A stretch of 64,000 nucleotides of DNA, from the NCBI RefSeq assembly GCF_000186345.1, contig NC_014962.1, forward strand, positions 5,174,450 through 5,238,449, read 5' to 3'. Below are positions 35,427 to 45,025 of the stretch, piece after piece. The stretch is from Isosphaera pallida ATCC 43644 (lineage in GTDB: Bacteria > Planctomycetota > Planctomycetia > Isosphaerales > Isosphaeraceae). Positions within the stretch are counted from its first letter, which is position 1, and the number at the start of each line of letters is the position of its first letter. The position numbers and the translations under genes were made by a program. Under the pieces are notes generated by a model that was given only the letters and a program-made list of their open reading frames with translations, ran no database searches and was not told where the DNA came from.

Positions 35427-36278
35427 ATGAGTACACCCGAGACTCCCGCTGTGCCCTCTTCGACTCGAATTCTGGCGATTCACGCCCATCCCGACGACAT
35501 TGAGTTCCAATGCGCGGGAACGCTCGCCCTGCTGCGTCGCCTTGGTTGTCCGGTCACGATTGCAACCATGACCCCGGGCGATTGCGGCAGCGCTGATCGG
35601 GACGCTGAGGCGATCGCTGAAGTTCGCAGGGCCGAGGCGCGGGCCTCGGCCGATTTGATTGGGGCGGAGTATCTTTGCTTGGAGTTCCGCGATCTGGCGA
35701 TTTTCGACGACGACGAGTCGCGCCGGCGGGTCACCGAGCTGATTCGGCGGATCGACCCCGACTTGGTTCTGACGGCCCCGCCGGTGGATTATCTGATCGA
35801 CCACGAAGTGACCAGTCGCTTGGTACGGGACGCCTGTTTCTGCGCGCCGTTGCCCAACTATAAGACCCGCCAGTGGGAACCGGCTCCGCCGACCCGACGG
35901 ATTCCCCGGCTTTGGTTCGTCGATCCCCTAGGGTTGGTCGATCGGGACGGCCGATTGGTCGAGTGCGACGCGCGGATCGACGTTTCGGAGGTCTTCGCAC
36001 TCAAACAACAGATGTTGGCTTGCCACGACAGCCAGCGTGCTTGGCTGCTGGCCCATCACGGCATCGACGAATACCTGCGGGTTCAAGAGGAGTTTTCGCG
36101 GCGTCGCGGCTCCGAGATTGGCGTTGCGCACGCCGAGGGGTTCACCCGCTACAAAGGCCATCCCTACCCGCAGGACGATCTGCTGTTGACCCTGGTGGGT
36201 CAGGACGGCAAGGGAGGACGGATCACGCCGGCATCGGCGTCAACGGTGGACGCGAGCCCGGACACTCCGGCTTCCTAA
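35427..36278 (+). CDS. PIG-L/LmbE-family deacetylase
   Basis: I take the ATG at 35427; earlier ATGs at 35286 and 35390 are in frame but give a non-conserved leader. The 283-residue product has the metal-binding Ala-His-Pro-Asp-Asp-Ile-Glu motif near residue 20 and a later Asp-His-Glu-Val-Thr segment supplying the third zinc ligand. These are hallmarks of PIG-L/LmbE zinc deacetylases, which remove acetyl groups from N-acetylglucosaminyl substrates (for example in bacillithiol or mycothiol synthesis and glycolipid pathways). The substrate is not deducible. It is convergent with the aldehyde dehydrogenase gene. Confidence 0.9.
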   Translation: MSTPETPAVPSSTRILAIHAHPDDIEFQCAGTLALLRRLGCPVTIATMTPGDCGSADRDAEAIAEVRRAEARASADLIGAEYLCLEFRDLAIFDDDESRRRVTELIRRIDPDLVLTAPPVDYLIDHEVTSRLVRDACFCAPLPNYKTRQWEPAPPTRRIPRLWFVDPLGLVDRDGRLVECDARIDVSEVFALKQQMLACHDSQRAWLLAHHGIDEYLRVQEEFSRRRGSEIGVAHAEGFTRYKGHPYPQDDLLLTLVGQDGKGGRITPASASTVDASPDTPAS

Positions 36279-36409
36279 CCTCGACGTTCCGCGATGGAAG
36301 CGGGCGTCACGTCGTTCGCCCCACAACGGCGGTGCCGGTCGGCGGGGTGGACGGTTGGGCGAGCGGAGGGCGAGGGCTCGGCCCCGTCCTGCCCGCGTGT
36401 TGGGTGGGT

Positions 36410-37957
36410 TCACGCTCCTGTGTCGTCGAGGTCGAACTTGACCCCCTGGGCCAACGGCAGAGTCTTGCCTCGGTTGATGGTGCAGGTCTGACGGCGCATG
36501 TAGGCTTTCCACGAGTCGGACCCGGCCTCCCGCCCCCCGCCGGTGGCCTTCTCGCCACCGAAGGCTCCGCCAATCTCCGCGCCCGAGGTACCAATGTTGA
36601 CGTTAGCGATGCCACAATCGGACCCCTCCGGTCCTAAGAACCGTTCGGCTTCGAGGAGATCGTCAGTGAAAATCGCCGAGGACAGCCCCTGTTCGACCGC
36701 GTTGTGAATGGCCAGCGCCTCGTCGAACTCGCGGTAGGTTAATACGTAAAGGATCGGCGCGAAGGTTTCTTCGCCCACGATCGGCATGTCGGGACGGGCG
36801 CGAACGATTGTCGGTTCGACGAAGAAGCCGGGCCGATCCTCCAGCACCCGGCCGCCCTTCACCAGGTCGCCCCCCTGAGCGCGGGCCGCCTCCAACGCCT
36901 TGCGATAGGCTTCAACCGCCTGGGGACGAATCAGTGGCCCCATTAAGGTCCGTTCGTCGGCGGGGTCACCGATGACGATTCCCTCGAAGGCGCGGGCGAT
37001 CCGGGCGACGAACGGTTCGGCGATCGACTCATGGATAATCAGCCGCCTCAAGGTAGTACAGCGCTGACCAGCGGTGCCCACCGCCGCGAACAGCACTGCA
37101 CGGGTGGCCAGGTCGAAGTTGGCTTTGGGAGTCAGGATCACGGCGTTGTTGCCGCCCAGTTCGAGGATCGTCCGGCCCAGACGTCCGGCCACCACCGCGC
37201 CGACTCGTCGTCCCATCCGACAACTGCCAGTGGCCGAGATCAGGGGCAACCGCGGGTCGGCGATCATCGACTCGCCTACAGTCTGAGCTTCACCCACGCA
37301 GAGGTTGAACACCCCGCTCCAGCCCATTGGCTCCACCACCCGATCGACCAGGTTTTGAACCGCGATCGCGGTCAGGGGGGTCAACGGGGAGGGCTTCCAA
37401 ATCAGGGTGTCGCCGCAGACGGCCGCGATCATCGCGTTCCAGGCCCAGACCGCCACCGGAAAGTTGAACGCGGTGATGACGCCGACCGGTCCCAGCGGGT
37501 GCCATTGTTCCATCATGCGGTGGTCGGGACGTTCCGAAGCGATTGTCAGACCGTACAATTGGCGCGACAACCCCACGGCAAATTCACCCATGTCGATCAT
37601 TTCCTGGACTTCGCCCAGACCCTCGGAGCGGATCTTGCCCACTTCGAGGGTAACCAACATCCCTAAATCCTCCTTGTGGAGCCGCAGCGTCTCGGTGATC
37701 CGCCGCACCACCTCGCCCCGCGCTGGGGCCGGCAACGACCTCCAGGCGCGGAAGGTCTCGGACGCCTTCTGGGCGCAATGGTCGTAATCCTCCTTCGAAC
37801 CGGTCGCCACCCGCGCCAGCGTCGCGCCGCTGGCGGGGTTGATGGACTCGATCACCTCGCCGCCGGGCTTCTCCAGCCGGGAACCGGCGTGAACTCCGCT
37901 GACCACCGCGGCCGGGTCGATCCCCAGCCGTTTCAGCACCGCCGTCGCGTCCACCAC
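36410..37957 (-). CDS. ALDH7-type aldehyde dehydrogenase (aminoadipate-semialdehyde dehydrogenase-like)
   Basis: The 515-residue NAD-dependent dehydrogenase has catalytic Cys300 (Gly-Gln-Arg-Cys-Thr) and general base Glu266 (Leu-Glu-Leu-Gly-Gly-Asn). The C-terminal block Gly-Thr-Ser-Gly-Ala-Glu-Ile-Gly-Gly-Ala-Phe-Gly-Gly-Glu-Lys and the ending Leu-Pro-Leu-Ala-Gln-Gly-Val-Lys-Phe are characteristic of the ALDH7 (antiquitin/AmaB) group, which oxidises alpha-aminoadipate semialdehyde in lysine breakdown. Start is GTG with GGGAG about 10 nt upstream; a second GTG follows directly. No other lysine-degradation gene is nearby, so pathway assignment rests on family resemblance. Confidence 0.93.
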   Translation of the reverse strand: MVDATAVLKRLGIDPAAVVSGVHAGSRLEKPGGEVIESINPASGATLARVATGSKEDYDHCAQKASETFRAWRSLPAPARGEVVRRITETLRLHKEDLGMLVTLEVGKIRSEGLGEVQEMIDMGEFAVGLSRQLYGLTIASERPDHRMMEQWHPLGPVGVITAFNFPVAVWAWNAMIAAVCGDTLIWKPSPLTPLTAIAVQNLVDRVVEPMGWSGVFNLCVGEAQTVGESMIADPRLPLISATGSCRMGRRVGAVVAGRLGRTILELGGNNAVILTPKANFDLATRAVLFAAVGTAGQRCTTLRRLIIHESIAEPFVARIARAFEGIVIGDPADERTLMGPLIRPQAVEAYRKALEAARAQGGDLVKGGRVLEDRPGFFVEPTIVRARPDMPIVGEETFAPILYVLTYREFDEALAIHNAVEQGLSSAIFTDDLLEAERFLGPEGSDCGIANVNIGTSGAEIGGAFGGEKATGGGREAGSDSWKAYMRRQTCTINRGKTLPLAQGVKFDLDDTGA

Positions 37958-38312
37958 GATAGGAACTCCCTCTCATTCCAGGTGCGTCGTCACGTCGCCC
38001 GATCATCCCGCTTACGGATCATCTCCCGGAGCGAACGAGCCTAGCCCCGCGCCGTTGATCCCGCAAGCCGCGCGTTCCATCCCCTCAGCCTTCACGGGGG
38101 CTGGAACAGGCCATGTGGGCTAGGCTGTCCTGACAATCCTTCGGATCGTTCATCTCCTCATGGCGAACCAAATCTTATGGAATTGATATGATTCCATTCA
38201 GACAAGAACTTCGTTTTGTTTTCCAGGCTTCGCTCTGGTCTTGGAGAAGGCCTGCTTCTTCGGGGTCGGGGATTCGGTCCGGTCAGATTAACTGGGATGG
38301 TACGATGGGAGG
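37958..38312. other. Intergenic region with palindrome between ALDH and methylase genes
   Basis: These 355 nt hold no convincing gene. The part from about 38130 to 38230 looks richer in A and T than the surroundings and includes a perfect inverted repeat, ATGGAAT-n7-ATTCCAT, at 38177-38197. The base composition change continues around the neighbouring methylase gene. Confidence 0.5.
38177..38197. promoter_or_regulatory. 7-7-7 inverted repeat ATGGAAT/ATTCCAT
   Basis: A perfect 7-bp inverted repeat with a 7-nt centre lies in an A+T-rich spot downstream of the adenine methylase gene. It could be an operator or a small hairpin; no regulator is evident. Confidence 0.3.
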
Positions 38313-39227
38313 TCAGAACAGCTTCATGGACGCAGCCGGGGACGCCGTGATTTCCATCAACGACTTTGAACGCATAGCGCCAGGGTCGTAGTTGGTCCAA
38401 AGCGCCTCGACCCGCTTGCCTTTGGTCGAATGAATCGTGCGCTCGGGGGCGAGATGGATGCGCCATTGGGGAGCGGGATAAAGCGTTCGCATCAGTTCAC
38501 AATCATAATTACTGATCGCCACCAAACCTGTCGCCGCGTTCAGAGCGGCCGCCAATTCGATGTGCTGCTGGTCCGTCATCTCGTGACCGTAGGCGTTTTC
38601 GTCCCCTCGGGTGTCGTGAACATAAGGCGGGTCGCAATAGAACAAGGTCCCCGGCGTGTCGTAGAGTCGGATCACGTCCAAGGCTGGACGATTCTCGATC
38701 TGCACTCGCAGCAGACGTTCCGCGATGTCGGGCAACGCCTCGACCCCGCCCAGCCATCGGCTGACGACCCCACTCATGCCGGCCCGACTGGTGTTTTTAC
38801 AGTTGGCCCAACGTCCTAGGCTGGCGGTTTGGGCCAGTCCGGTACGCACCTGCCGGGCGCGGACATAAAACCGGCGGGCGCGCTCGATGGGGTCCACGCT
38901 CGCGTCAAACTCGCAGGCACGGCTAAACTCTTCGCGGCTGAACGGAGTCAGGCCGATCTTTTCGACGAGTTCCGCCTTGTGGTCCCGGAGAACCCGGAAG
39001 AAATGAACGACCTCGCCATCTAAGTCGTTGTACGTCTCGACCGGCGACGGTGCGCGGTTGAGCAGAACCGCGGCCGAACCAGCGAACGGTTCGCAGTAAT
39101 GGTGACAATCCGGCAGGAGCGGCAAAAGCCAATCCAGATGGGAGAACTTGCCCCCATACCAGCCAAAGGCGATCCGCTTGCGTCCATGAGGCGTCAACAC
39201 CGGCGGCGGCGCGTTTCGACGGGCCAT
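38313..39227 (-). CDS. Orphan DNA adenine methylase (D12 class, Dam-like)
   Basis: I start at the ATG at 39227, which has GGAGGAGGGAG directly upstream; the longer frame to 39452 reads into the divergent promoter. The 304-residue product carries the D12-class signatures: Trp-Tyr-Gly-Gly-Lys near residue 23 and Pro-Phe-Ala-Gly-Ser-Ala-Ala-Val near residue 46 for S-adenosylmethionine binding, and the catalytic Asp-Pro-Pro-Tyr near residue 195. It should methylate adenine N6 in a short DNA site. No restriction gene or phage gene is nearby. The flanks are somewhat A+T-richer than the rest, which together with its solitary state hints at horizontal acquisition. Confidence 0.9.
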   Translation of the reverse strand: MARRNAPPPVLTPHGRKRIAFGWYGGKFSHLDWLLPLLPDCHHYCEPFAGSAAVLLNRAPSPVETYNDLDGEVVHFFRVLRDHKAELVEKIGLTPFSREEFSRACEFDASVDPIERARRFYVRARQVRTGLAQTASLGRWANCKNTSRAGMSGVVSRWLGGVEALPDIAERLLRVQIENRPALDVIRLYDTPGTLFYCDPPYVHDTRGDENAYGHEMTDQQHIELAAALNAATGLVAISNYDCELMRTLYPAPQWRIHLAPERTIHSTKGKRVEALWTNYDPGAMRSKSLMEITASPAASMKLF

Positions 39228-39452
39228 CTCCCTCCTCCGATCGTCCCTGAAGGTCCCTAGACCGCCCCCGTTCCCAATAAACAAACGCACTGTCTTCAGG
39301 TTGGTTCGTTTGATTGATTGTATCACCAAGCCTATCCCAAAGCGCCGTCCCACGGCCCCCAGGTTCTTGACAAATCCACTCCATTTTCTGCACAATCCAC
39401 TTCCGTTGAAATTGAATCTCAGTCGCAATCTCCAGGTTCGGATCGATAGCAC

Positions 39453-40730
39453 ATGAGGATCGGATGGGGTTGGTTGTGGGTGGGGTTGGGGTTAGGGATC
39501 GGGTCGAGTTGGGTGACGGCTCAAGAGACTCTCGGGCGTCCTCAACCGCGTCCGGAGCGCACGGCGGAGGAGCGGGCGGCGTGGGTGGCGGAGTTGCGTC
39601 GGCTTTACGCGCGGCCGAGGGAGGAATGGCCCGCGCCGATGGTTGATGAGGGGGTGGCGTGGAAGGAGTTCGCCGCGTTGCCTTCGCGTCCCAAGCCGAC
39701 GCCGCTGGAGGAGGAGTGGATCGAATGGGGGAAGCGGCTGTTTTTCGATCCCCGGTTGTCCCGCACGGGGGAAATGGCGTGCGCGTCGTGCCACGACCCT
39801 GACCTAGGATGGGCCGACGGGCGGACCGTCTCGTTCGGGTTGGGGCGTCGTCCTCTCAAACGCAACGCGCCTGGGCTGGTGTTCGCGGCACACGCCTCCG
39901 CGCTGTTTTGGGATGGCCGGGCCGACTCGCTGGAGACTCAGGCTCGCATGGTGTTGCTCAATGAGGAAGAGATGGGTTGCTCTGAGACGATCGCTCGAGA
40001 GTTGCTCGAACGTCCCGAGTATCGCGGTTTGAACGAGTTGCCAATCCCCAAACCAAACGCCGAGCCAACCAAGGATCGGGTGGCGTCGCCTGCTTGCGAC
40101 ACCCCAGCGCTGGATCGGGTCAGCCGGGCTCTAGCTGCCTTCGAGCGGGCGATTCCAGTCATCCGCGCGCCGCTGGATCGGTTCATCGAGGGGGAGGTTC
40201 AGGCGCTTTCCGACGAGGCGTTGATTGGTTTGGATCTGTTTCGCCGCGAAGGGCGTTGTTTGAATTGCCACTACGGGCCGTTGTTGAGCGACGGCCAGTT
40301 TCACGAGGTGGGGTTGAGCTACTTTGGACGCGAGTTGGAAGACCTCGGACGGTTTCACGTCACCGGCGACCCGGCCGATTCGGGGAAGTTCCGCACTCCG
40401 AGCCTGCGTAACGTCGCCCTGACTGCGCCTTATATGCACAATGGATTGTTTCAACTCGACGGCGTGTTGAAGATGTACAACGCTGGGATGCCGACGATTC
40501 CCCGGCGGGGCGACGCGGCCGAGGATCCGCGGTTTCCGGTCAAATCGCCGTTGCTCAAACCGCTGGGTTTGAACCGCCGCGACCTCGCCGATCTCAAGGC
40601 GTTTTTGGTCGAGGGGTTGACCTCGCCGCCCCGACGGGTCCGACCACCCCGGTGGGATCGTCCACTCGATCCGCCGGTTGGCCCTGCGGCGACCTCAAAA
40701 GAGTCAGAGTCGGGTGAAGTGAAGGAATAA
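39453..40730 (+). CDS. Di-haem cytochrome c peroxidase (MauG/CcpA family)
   Basis: The 425-residue exported protein has a signal peptide (about residues 1-23, ending Val-Thr-Ala-Gln). It has two covalent haem sites: Cys110-Ala-Ser-Cys-His114 and Cys269-Leu-Asn-Cys-His273. The Ala-Pro-Tyr-Met-His-Asn-Gly block near residue 330 is typical of the family and supplies a conserved Met. Bacterial members reduce hydrogen peroxide in the periplasm or, in MauG, oxidise protein side chains. The C-terminus is proline/arginine-rich. Divergent from the methylase gene; no electron-donor gene is adjacent. Confidence 0.93.
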   Translation: MRIGWGWLWVGLGLGIGSSWVTAQETLGRPQPRPERTAEERAAWVAELRRLYARPREEWPAPMVDEGVAWKEFAALPSRPKPTPLEEEWIEWGKRLFFDPRLSRTGEMACASCHDPDLGWADGRTVSFGLGRRPLKRNAPGLVFAAHASALFWDGRADSLETQARMVLLNEEEMGCSETIARELLERPEYRGLNELPIPKPNAEPTKDRVASPACDTPALDRVSRALAAFERAIPVIRAPLDRFIEGEVQALSDEALIGLDLFRREGRCLNCHYGPLLSDGQFHEVGLSYFGRELEDLGRFHVTGDPADSGKFRTPSLRNVALTAPYMHNGLFQLDGVLKMYNAGMPTIPRRGDAAEDPRFPVKSPLLKPLGLNRRDLADLKAFLVEGLTSPPRRVRPPRWDRPLDPPVGPAATSKESESGEVKE

Positions 40731-40887
40731 TAATCAAACGGGCCGAGCAGGCCCGTCACGTCCCGTTTGGTCCCGCGGCTCGCGTCGAAGCATCAAATGT
40801 TCCTCTGGAAGCGAACCGATTCCACGCTTGGTCCGCGTCCGGTTCGCGGCAGACTCGCCTTTGGTCTCCGATTCGGATCATGCGTCC

Positions 40888-41916
40888 ATGATTTCAACAC
40901 GTTCGTTTGGGTTGCGGTTCGGGTTTGCGTCTTCGTTTGGGAGTTGGTTGGACGATCCGGTTTGGGTGGCGTTGCCGGTGACCGGTTCGAGGCTCAAGCG
41001 GATTCGCGGATTCACCTTGATCGAACTGTTGGTGGTCATCGCTATCATCGCGGTGTTGATCGCGTTATTGCTGCCCGCCGTGCAAGCAGCGCGGGAGGCA
41101 GCGCGACGGATGCAGTGCGCCAACAACCTCAAACAGATCGGCCTCGCCACCCACAACTTCGAAAGCGCGCGGGGCGAGCTGCCAACTACGATGGTTAACC
41201 CGACTCACTACTGGGGCGCGATGCTGCTGCCGTTCTTCGAGCAAACGAATCTCAACCATTCGTACAACTTCGAGATTCGGTTCTCCGACCCGCCCAACAG
41301 CACGGCGGTTCAGATTCATTTGAATGTCTTCCAGTGTCCTAGCACACCGGAGCCGTATCGAGTCAATCCGCACTTTCCTGCGCGTCCGGCAGCGGGTCAG
41401 ACGCGCTGGCCGGCGGCGGTGGCTGACTATGCGGCCAGTGCGGGGATCATCTCCAACCTTTGGAACAACCCGCCGGTGATCTCCTCGCCGCGTCCGGCCA
41501 GCCTCGACGGGGTGTTTCAGGGGAATGACTCGACTGGTCAGCGGAGCTTCCGCGAGGTTAGCGACGGGTTGTCCAACACGGTCATGTTCTTCGAGTCGGC
41601 GGGTCGTCCCTACATTTGGCGGGCTGGTCGGCAGATCTCGCGGGCCGAGACCCCTGCGTTGAGCGTGTTGGTGTGCGCCTGGGCGGAGGGCAACCTGTTC
41701 GTGGCGCGGGGATACGATCAGGGGGGAGTTGGTCGGGGGCGATGCATGGTCAATTGCTCGAACCAGTTCGCGGTTTACGGGTTCCATCCCGGCGGGGCCA
41801 ACGTTTGCATGGCGGATGGATCGGTGCGGTTCCTCAAACAGACGATCAGCGCCGAGACATTCGCTGCGTTGTTGACTCGTCAAGGGAGTGAAATCATTTC
41901 ATCCGACCAGTTTTAA
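40888..41916 (+). CDS. DUF1559 prepilin-type protein
   Basis: I prefer the ATG at 40888; a TTG at 40828 is also in frame. The 342-residue product has a prepilin N-terminus: a basic stretch, then Gly41 before Phe-Thr-Leu-Ile-Glu-Leu-Leu, the classic cleavage/methylation site, and a hydrophobic helix with [14 protein letters not shown]. The rest is DUF1559, ending in the His-x9-Asp-Gly element ([14 protein letters not shown]). These proteins are very numerous in planctomycetes; they are thought to be pseudopilins, but their role is unproven. The leader of about 41 residues is long. The gene ends 6 nt from the convergent proA stop. Confidence 0.92.
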   Translation: MISTRSFGLRFGFASSFGSWLDDPVWVALPVTGSRLKRIRGFTLIELLVVIAIIAVLIALLLPAVQAAREAARRMQCANNLKQIGLATHNFESARGELPTTMVNPTHYWGAMLLPFFEQTNLNHSYNFEIRFSDPPNSTAVQIHLNVFQCPSTPEPYRVNPHFPARPAAGQTRWPAAVADYAASAGIISNLWNNPPVISSPRPASLDGVFQGNDSTGQRSFREVSDGLSNTVMFFESAGRPYIWRAGRQISRAETPALSVLVCAWAEGNLFVARGYDQGGVGRGRCMVNCSNQFAVYGFHPGGANVCMADGSVRFLKQTISAETFAALLTRQGSEIISSDQF

Positions 41917-41922
41917 CAAAGC

Positions 41923-43245
41923 TTAAGCGCGGATGTGACCCGATCCGGTGACGATCCACTTGGTCGTGGTCAGTTCGCGTAGGCCGCAGGGTCCCCGGGC
42001 GTGGAGTTTATCGGTGGAGATGCCGATTTCCGCGCCCAGGCCGAGTTGGCCGCCGTCGTTGAACCGGGTGCTGGCGTTGATCATGACCGCGGCGGTATCG
42101 ACCCGGGCGGCGAAGCGGCGGACGCTCTCCAAGTCGCGTGACACGATGGCGTCGGTGTGTTTGGAGCCGTGGCGGTTGATGTGCTCAATCGCCGCGTCGA
42201 GCGAATCGACCACTGCGACTGCCAGGGTGAGGTCGAGGTATTCGGTATCCCAGTCTTCGGGGGTGGCCGGGGTCATAGCCGGTACTAGGGCGCAGGCTTC
42301 GGGGTCGCCCCGCAGTTCGACGCCGTGGGCCAGCAGGCGTTCGGCGATCCGGGGTAGCATGGTCGCGGCGATAGCGCGATGGATCAGCAAGGTCTCGGCC
42401 GCGTTGCACACACCGGGACGTTGGACCTTGGCGTTGAGGATGATCGCCTCGGCCATGTCGGGATCGGCGTACTGGTCGATGTAAACATGGCAATTGCCGT
42501 CGTAATGTTTGAGGACCGGCATCCGGGCCTCGGCCACGACCCGGCGGATCAGACCCGCGCCGCCTCGGGGAATCGCCAGGTCGATGGCGTCGGAGCGGGT
42601 CAGCAGGTGGCCGACGGCAGCGCGATCGGTGACCGGCACAAGTTGGACCGCCTCGCGGGGCAGGCCGGCCGGTTCCAACGCATCGGCCAAGACCCGATGC
42701 AGGGCGTGGTTGGAGTGGAACGCTTCAGAGCCCCCCCGCAGGATCACTGCGTTGCCGCTTTTGACGCAAAGCGCTGCGGCGTCGGCGGTGACGTTTGGAC
42801 GGCTTTCATAGATCATGAACACCACCCCGAGAGGAACGCGGACCTTGCGGACCTCCAAACCGTTGGGACGGATGGAGGAGGCGAGGGTTTCACCCAAGGG
42901 GTCGGGCAGCGCGGCAATTTCTTCGAGGGCGTGGGCGATCTCGGCAATTCGATTGGAGTCGAGTCGTAGACGGTCGATCGCCGCGCGGCTGAGTCCGGCG
43001 TTTTGAGCGTGGTCCAGATCGCGGGCGTTGGCCGCGAGGATCGCCTCGGTTTGAGCGATCAGGCCGCGGGCCGACGCCTTGAGCCAAGCGTCCTTGGCCG
43101 CCCCTGAGGCGGTCATGAGCTTGCGGGCGGCGCGTTGGGCCGCATCGGCCATGTGGTCGCAGATCGTCTTGAGTTCGTCGGGCGACAGGGCGTCGGCGGA
43201 GGTCGCGGCGTCAGCGGATGCGTGAGCGTGTGGGTCCGGAATCAT
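41923..43245 (-). CDS. proA: Gamma-glutamyl phosphate reductase
   Basis: The 440-residue enzyme reduces glutamate-5-phosphate to the semialdehyde in proline synthesis. Family motifs are clear: Met-Ile-Tyr-Glu-Ser-Arg-Pro-Asn-Val-Thr in the first half, Gly-Asn-Ala-Val-Ile-Leu-Arg-Gly-Gly-Ser for cofactor binding, and the catalytic cysteine in Arg-Pro-Gly-Val-Cys-Asn-Ala-Ala-Glu. GGAG lies 8 nt before the ATG. It follows folP by 81 nt on the same strand; proB is not in the window. Confidence 0.96.
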   Translation of the reverse strand: MIPDPHAHASADAATSADALSPDELKTICDHMADAAQRAARKLMTASGAAKDAWLKASARGLIAQTEAILAANARDLDHAQNAGLSRAAIDRLRLDSNRIAEIAHALEEIAALPDPLGETLASSIRPNGLEVRKVRVPLGVVFMIYESRPNVTADAAALCVKSGNAVILRGGSEAFHSNHALHRVLADALEPAGLPREAVQLVPVTDRAAVGHLLTRSDAIDLAIPRGGAGLIRRVVAEARMPVLKHYDGNCHVYIDQYADPDMAEAIILNAKVQRPGVCNAAETLLIHRAIAATMLPRIAERLLAHGVELRGDPEACALVPAMTPATPEDWDTEYLDLTLAVAVVDSLDAAIEHINRHGSKHTDAIVSRDLESVRRFAARVDTAAVMINASTRFNDGGQLGLGAEIGISTDKLHARGPCGLRELTTTKWIVTGSGHIRA

Positions 43246-43326
43246 GGTCGGGTCTCCAACTCCGCCGGGGTCGCAACGGACTCGCGGCGGTTTGGTCGAG
43301 TTCCAACGTCTGTTCTTCTTCTTGTC

Positions 43327-44241
43327 TCAATGGATCGAATAAGGTGGAGAGGAAGAGGTGGGAAGGGAGTTCCAGCCGACTTGGGCCTCCCAGACGGTCA
43401 GGGCGTCCACGGTAGCGGCGACGTCGTGGACCCGGAGGATGCGGGCTCCCCCGAAGGCAGCGGCCAGCGCCGAGGCGATCGAGGCGGGCAAACGGTCGTT
43501 CACGTCGCGTCCGGTGAGTCGTCCTAGCATCGACTTGCGCGAGGTGCCGATGAGCAAGGGGCGTTCCAGGCGAGCAGTCAACTCGGGCAGGCGTCGGAGC
43601 AACGCCAGGTTGTGGTCGAGGGTTTTGCCAAAGCCCACGCCGGGGTCGAGGCTGACTCGTTCGCGGGCGATTCCGGCCGCCTCCAGCGCGTCGAGGCGTT
43701 GGGCCAGGAAGTCGCCTACCTCGGCGACGACCTCGGTGTAAACCGGGTCGTGTTGCATGGTCCGGGGTTGGCCACGCATATGCATGGCGATCGCGCCGGG
43801 TTCCCCCGGGGCCCGAGCCAACAGGTCGAGCATCGCCGGGTCGCGGAAGCCGCCGATATCGTTGACGATCGCCACGCCGCTCTCCAAAGCGCGGCGGGCG
43901 ACCTCGGGCTTCGTGGTGTCGATCGAGACGACCACGGAGCGATGGTCGCGGGGGTGGCGATGTTCGATCAAACGCTCCAGCACGGGTGCGACGCGATTCC
44001 ATTCGACCTCGAGCGGGACCGGCTCGGCTCCCGGACGGCTTGACTCGCCGCCCAGGTCGATCAGGTCCGCTCCTTCTTCAAGCAGACGCAGCGCATGGTC
44101 CAGCGCGGCGGACGGGTCGAGGTGGCGTCCGCCGTCGGCGAAGCTGTCGGGGGTGACGTTGAGGATGCCCATGACCAGGGGACGGCCGCGGTGTCCGTCC
44201 GATTCGTCGATCAAGGGGCGTCCCTGAACCATCCAACGCAT
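43327..44241 (-). CDS. folP: Dihydropteroate synthase
   Basis: The 304-residue protein joins para-aminobenzoate to the pterin pyrophosphate in folate synthesis. The pterin-binding Asn-Val-Thr-Pro-Asp-Ser-Phe-Ala-Asp-Gly-Gly near residue 28 and Asp-Leu-Gly-Gly-Glu-Ser-Ser-Arg-Pro-Gly-Ala near residue 62 are diagnostic. Later Asp-Pro-Gly-Val-Gly-Phe-Gly-Lys and Gly-Thr-Ser-Arg-Lys-Ser complete the active site. The length is slightly above average. It sits between lptE and proA, probably in one transcript with them. Confidence 0.96.
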   Translation of the reverse strand: MRWMVQGRPLIDESDGHRGRPLVMGILNVTPDSFADGGRHLDPSAALDHALRLLEEGADLIDLGGESSRPGAEPVPLEVEWNRVAPVLERLIEHRHPRDHRSVVVSIDTTKPEVARRALESGVAIVNDIGGFRDPAMLDLLARAPGEPGAIAMHMRGQPRTMQHDPVYTEVVAEVGDFLAQRLDALEAAGIARERVSLDPGVGFGKTLDHNLALLRRLPELTARLERPLLIGTSRKSMLGRLTGRDVNDRLPASIASALAAAFGGARILRVHDVAATVDALTVWEAQVGWNSLPTSSSPPYSIH

Positions 44242-44346
44242 AAGACTTCGTCGAAGTAGCCAGGAGAAAAGCGACGGAGTGCAGTGGGTGGGGGGGAGGA
44301 GGGTTGTTGTGGTCGACTCCGACCCCTTCCTCTCAACGCGCCGAGT

Positions 44347-44901
44347 TTACCAAACCGTTTCGAGATTGCTCACGATCCGCTTAGCGAGTTTGGTCAGCAC
44401 CTTGTCGTAGGCGGTGAGGACAGTTTCGCCCGTTTCGGGGTAGAAGTTGACCACCTCTTGCAGGCGGATGCGGTTTTCGCCCCGCTGGGGGTCGCTGGAG
44501 GCGCTGGGGAAGAAGGCGACACTGACTTGAACCATCGAGGTGACCTGACGGGGCAGGTTGTTGGGGTTCTGGATCAGGGCGTTCTTATCGGCCAGTTCGA
44601 TTTCGCCTTCCAAGATGTAGTCGGCTTGTTCGGGCGAGCCGACCACCTTGTAGGGAGTGCTTGTCTCGATTTCACGGATGACCGCCTCGGTGAGCCTCAG
44701 ATTGAGGTCGCGGCGGAAGGTGTTGACGGTGCGGAAGATTGGCACGTACACCGTGCGGATCGTTTCGTCGAAGGGAGGGCGCAGGCTGTAGCCGCACCCC
44801 GCGCCGCCTACGACCCAGCTAAGCACGGCGACCAGTCCGCCCCGAAGCCAGCGGCGACGCGATGAGGCGGAATCGGGAGACCAAGGAGCCGAAATCGACA
44901 T
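44347..44901 (-). CDS. lptE: LptE-like outer-membrane LPS-assembly lipoprotein
   Basis: The 184-residue product has an N-terminal Ser-Arg-Arg-Arg-Trp-Leu-Arg then a hydrophobic core and Cys36 followed by Gly-Tyr-Ser-Leu, the usual start of mature LptE proteins. The position -3 residue is Gly, so the lipobox is imperfect, and the arginine pattern is reminiscent of a Tat signal. The mature part (Val-Pro-Ile-Phe-Arg-Thr-Val, then Leu-Arg-Leu-Thr-Glu-Ala-Val) fits the LptE fold. LptE plugs the LptD pore for LPS transport. A strong AAGGAGG is 8 nt before the ATG. It follows bamD by 124 nt. Confidence 0.85.
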   Translation of the reverse strand: MSISAPWSPDSASSRRRWLRGGLVAVLSWVVGGAGCGYSLRPPFDETIRTVYVPIFRTVNTFRRDLNLRLTEAVIREIETSTPYKVVGSPEQADYILEGEIELADKNALIQNPNNLPRQVTSMVQVSVAFFPSASSDPQRGENRIRLQEVVNFYPETGETVLTAYDKVLTKLAKRIVSNLETVW

Positions 44902-45025
44902 AGCGTCCGCCTCCTTGCGGCGCGACCGATGGGACGAGGAAGTCCACTCGGTGAGGAAACCAGGTCACGCGGTCGGAGTCGAGCCCAAAGCGGGATCGAA
45001 CCGCGTGTTCCCGCGACATGCGGGA

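Noticed and set aside
35873-36637. 254-codon plus-strand frame overlapping the PIG-L and ALDH genes
   Set aside because: Overlaps two genes with clear family motifs; amino acid composition (Arg/Gly/Pro) is that of a GC-rich shadow frame.
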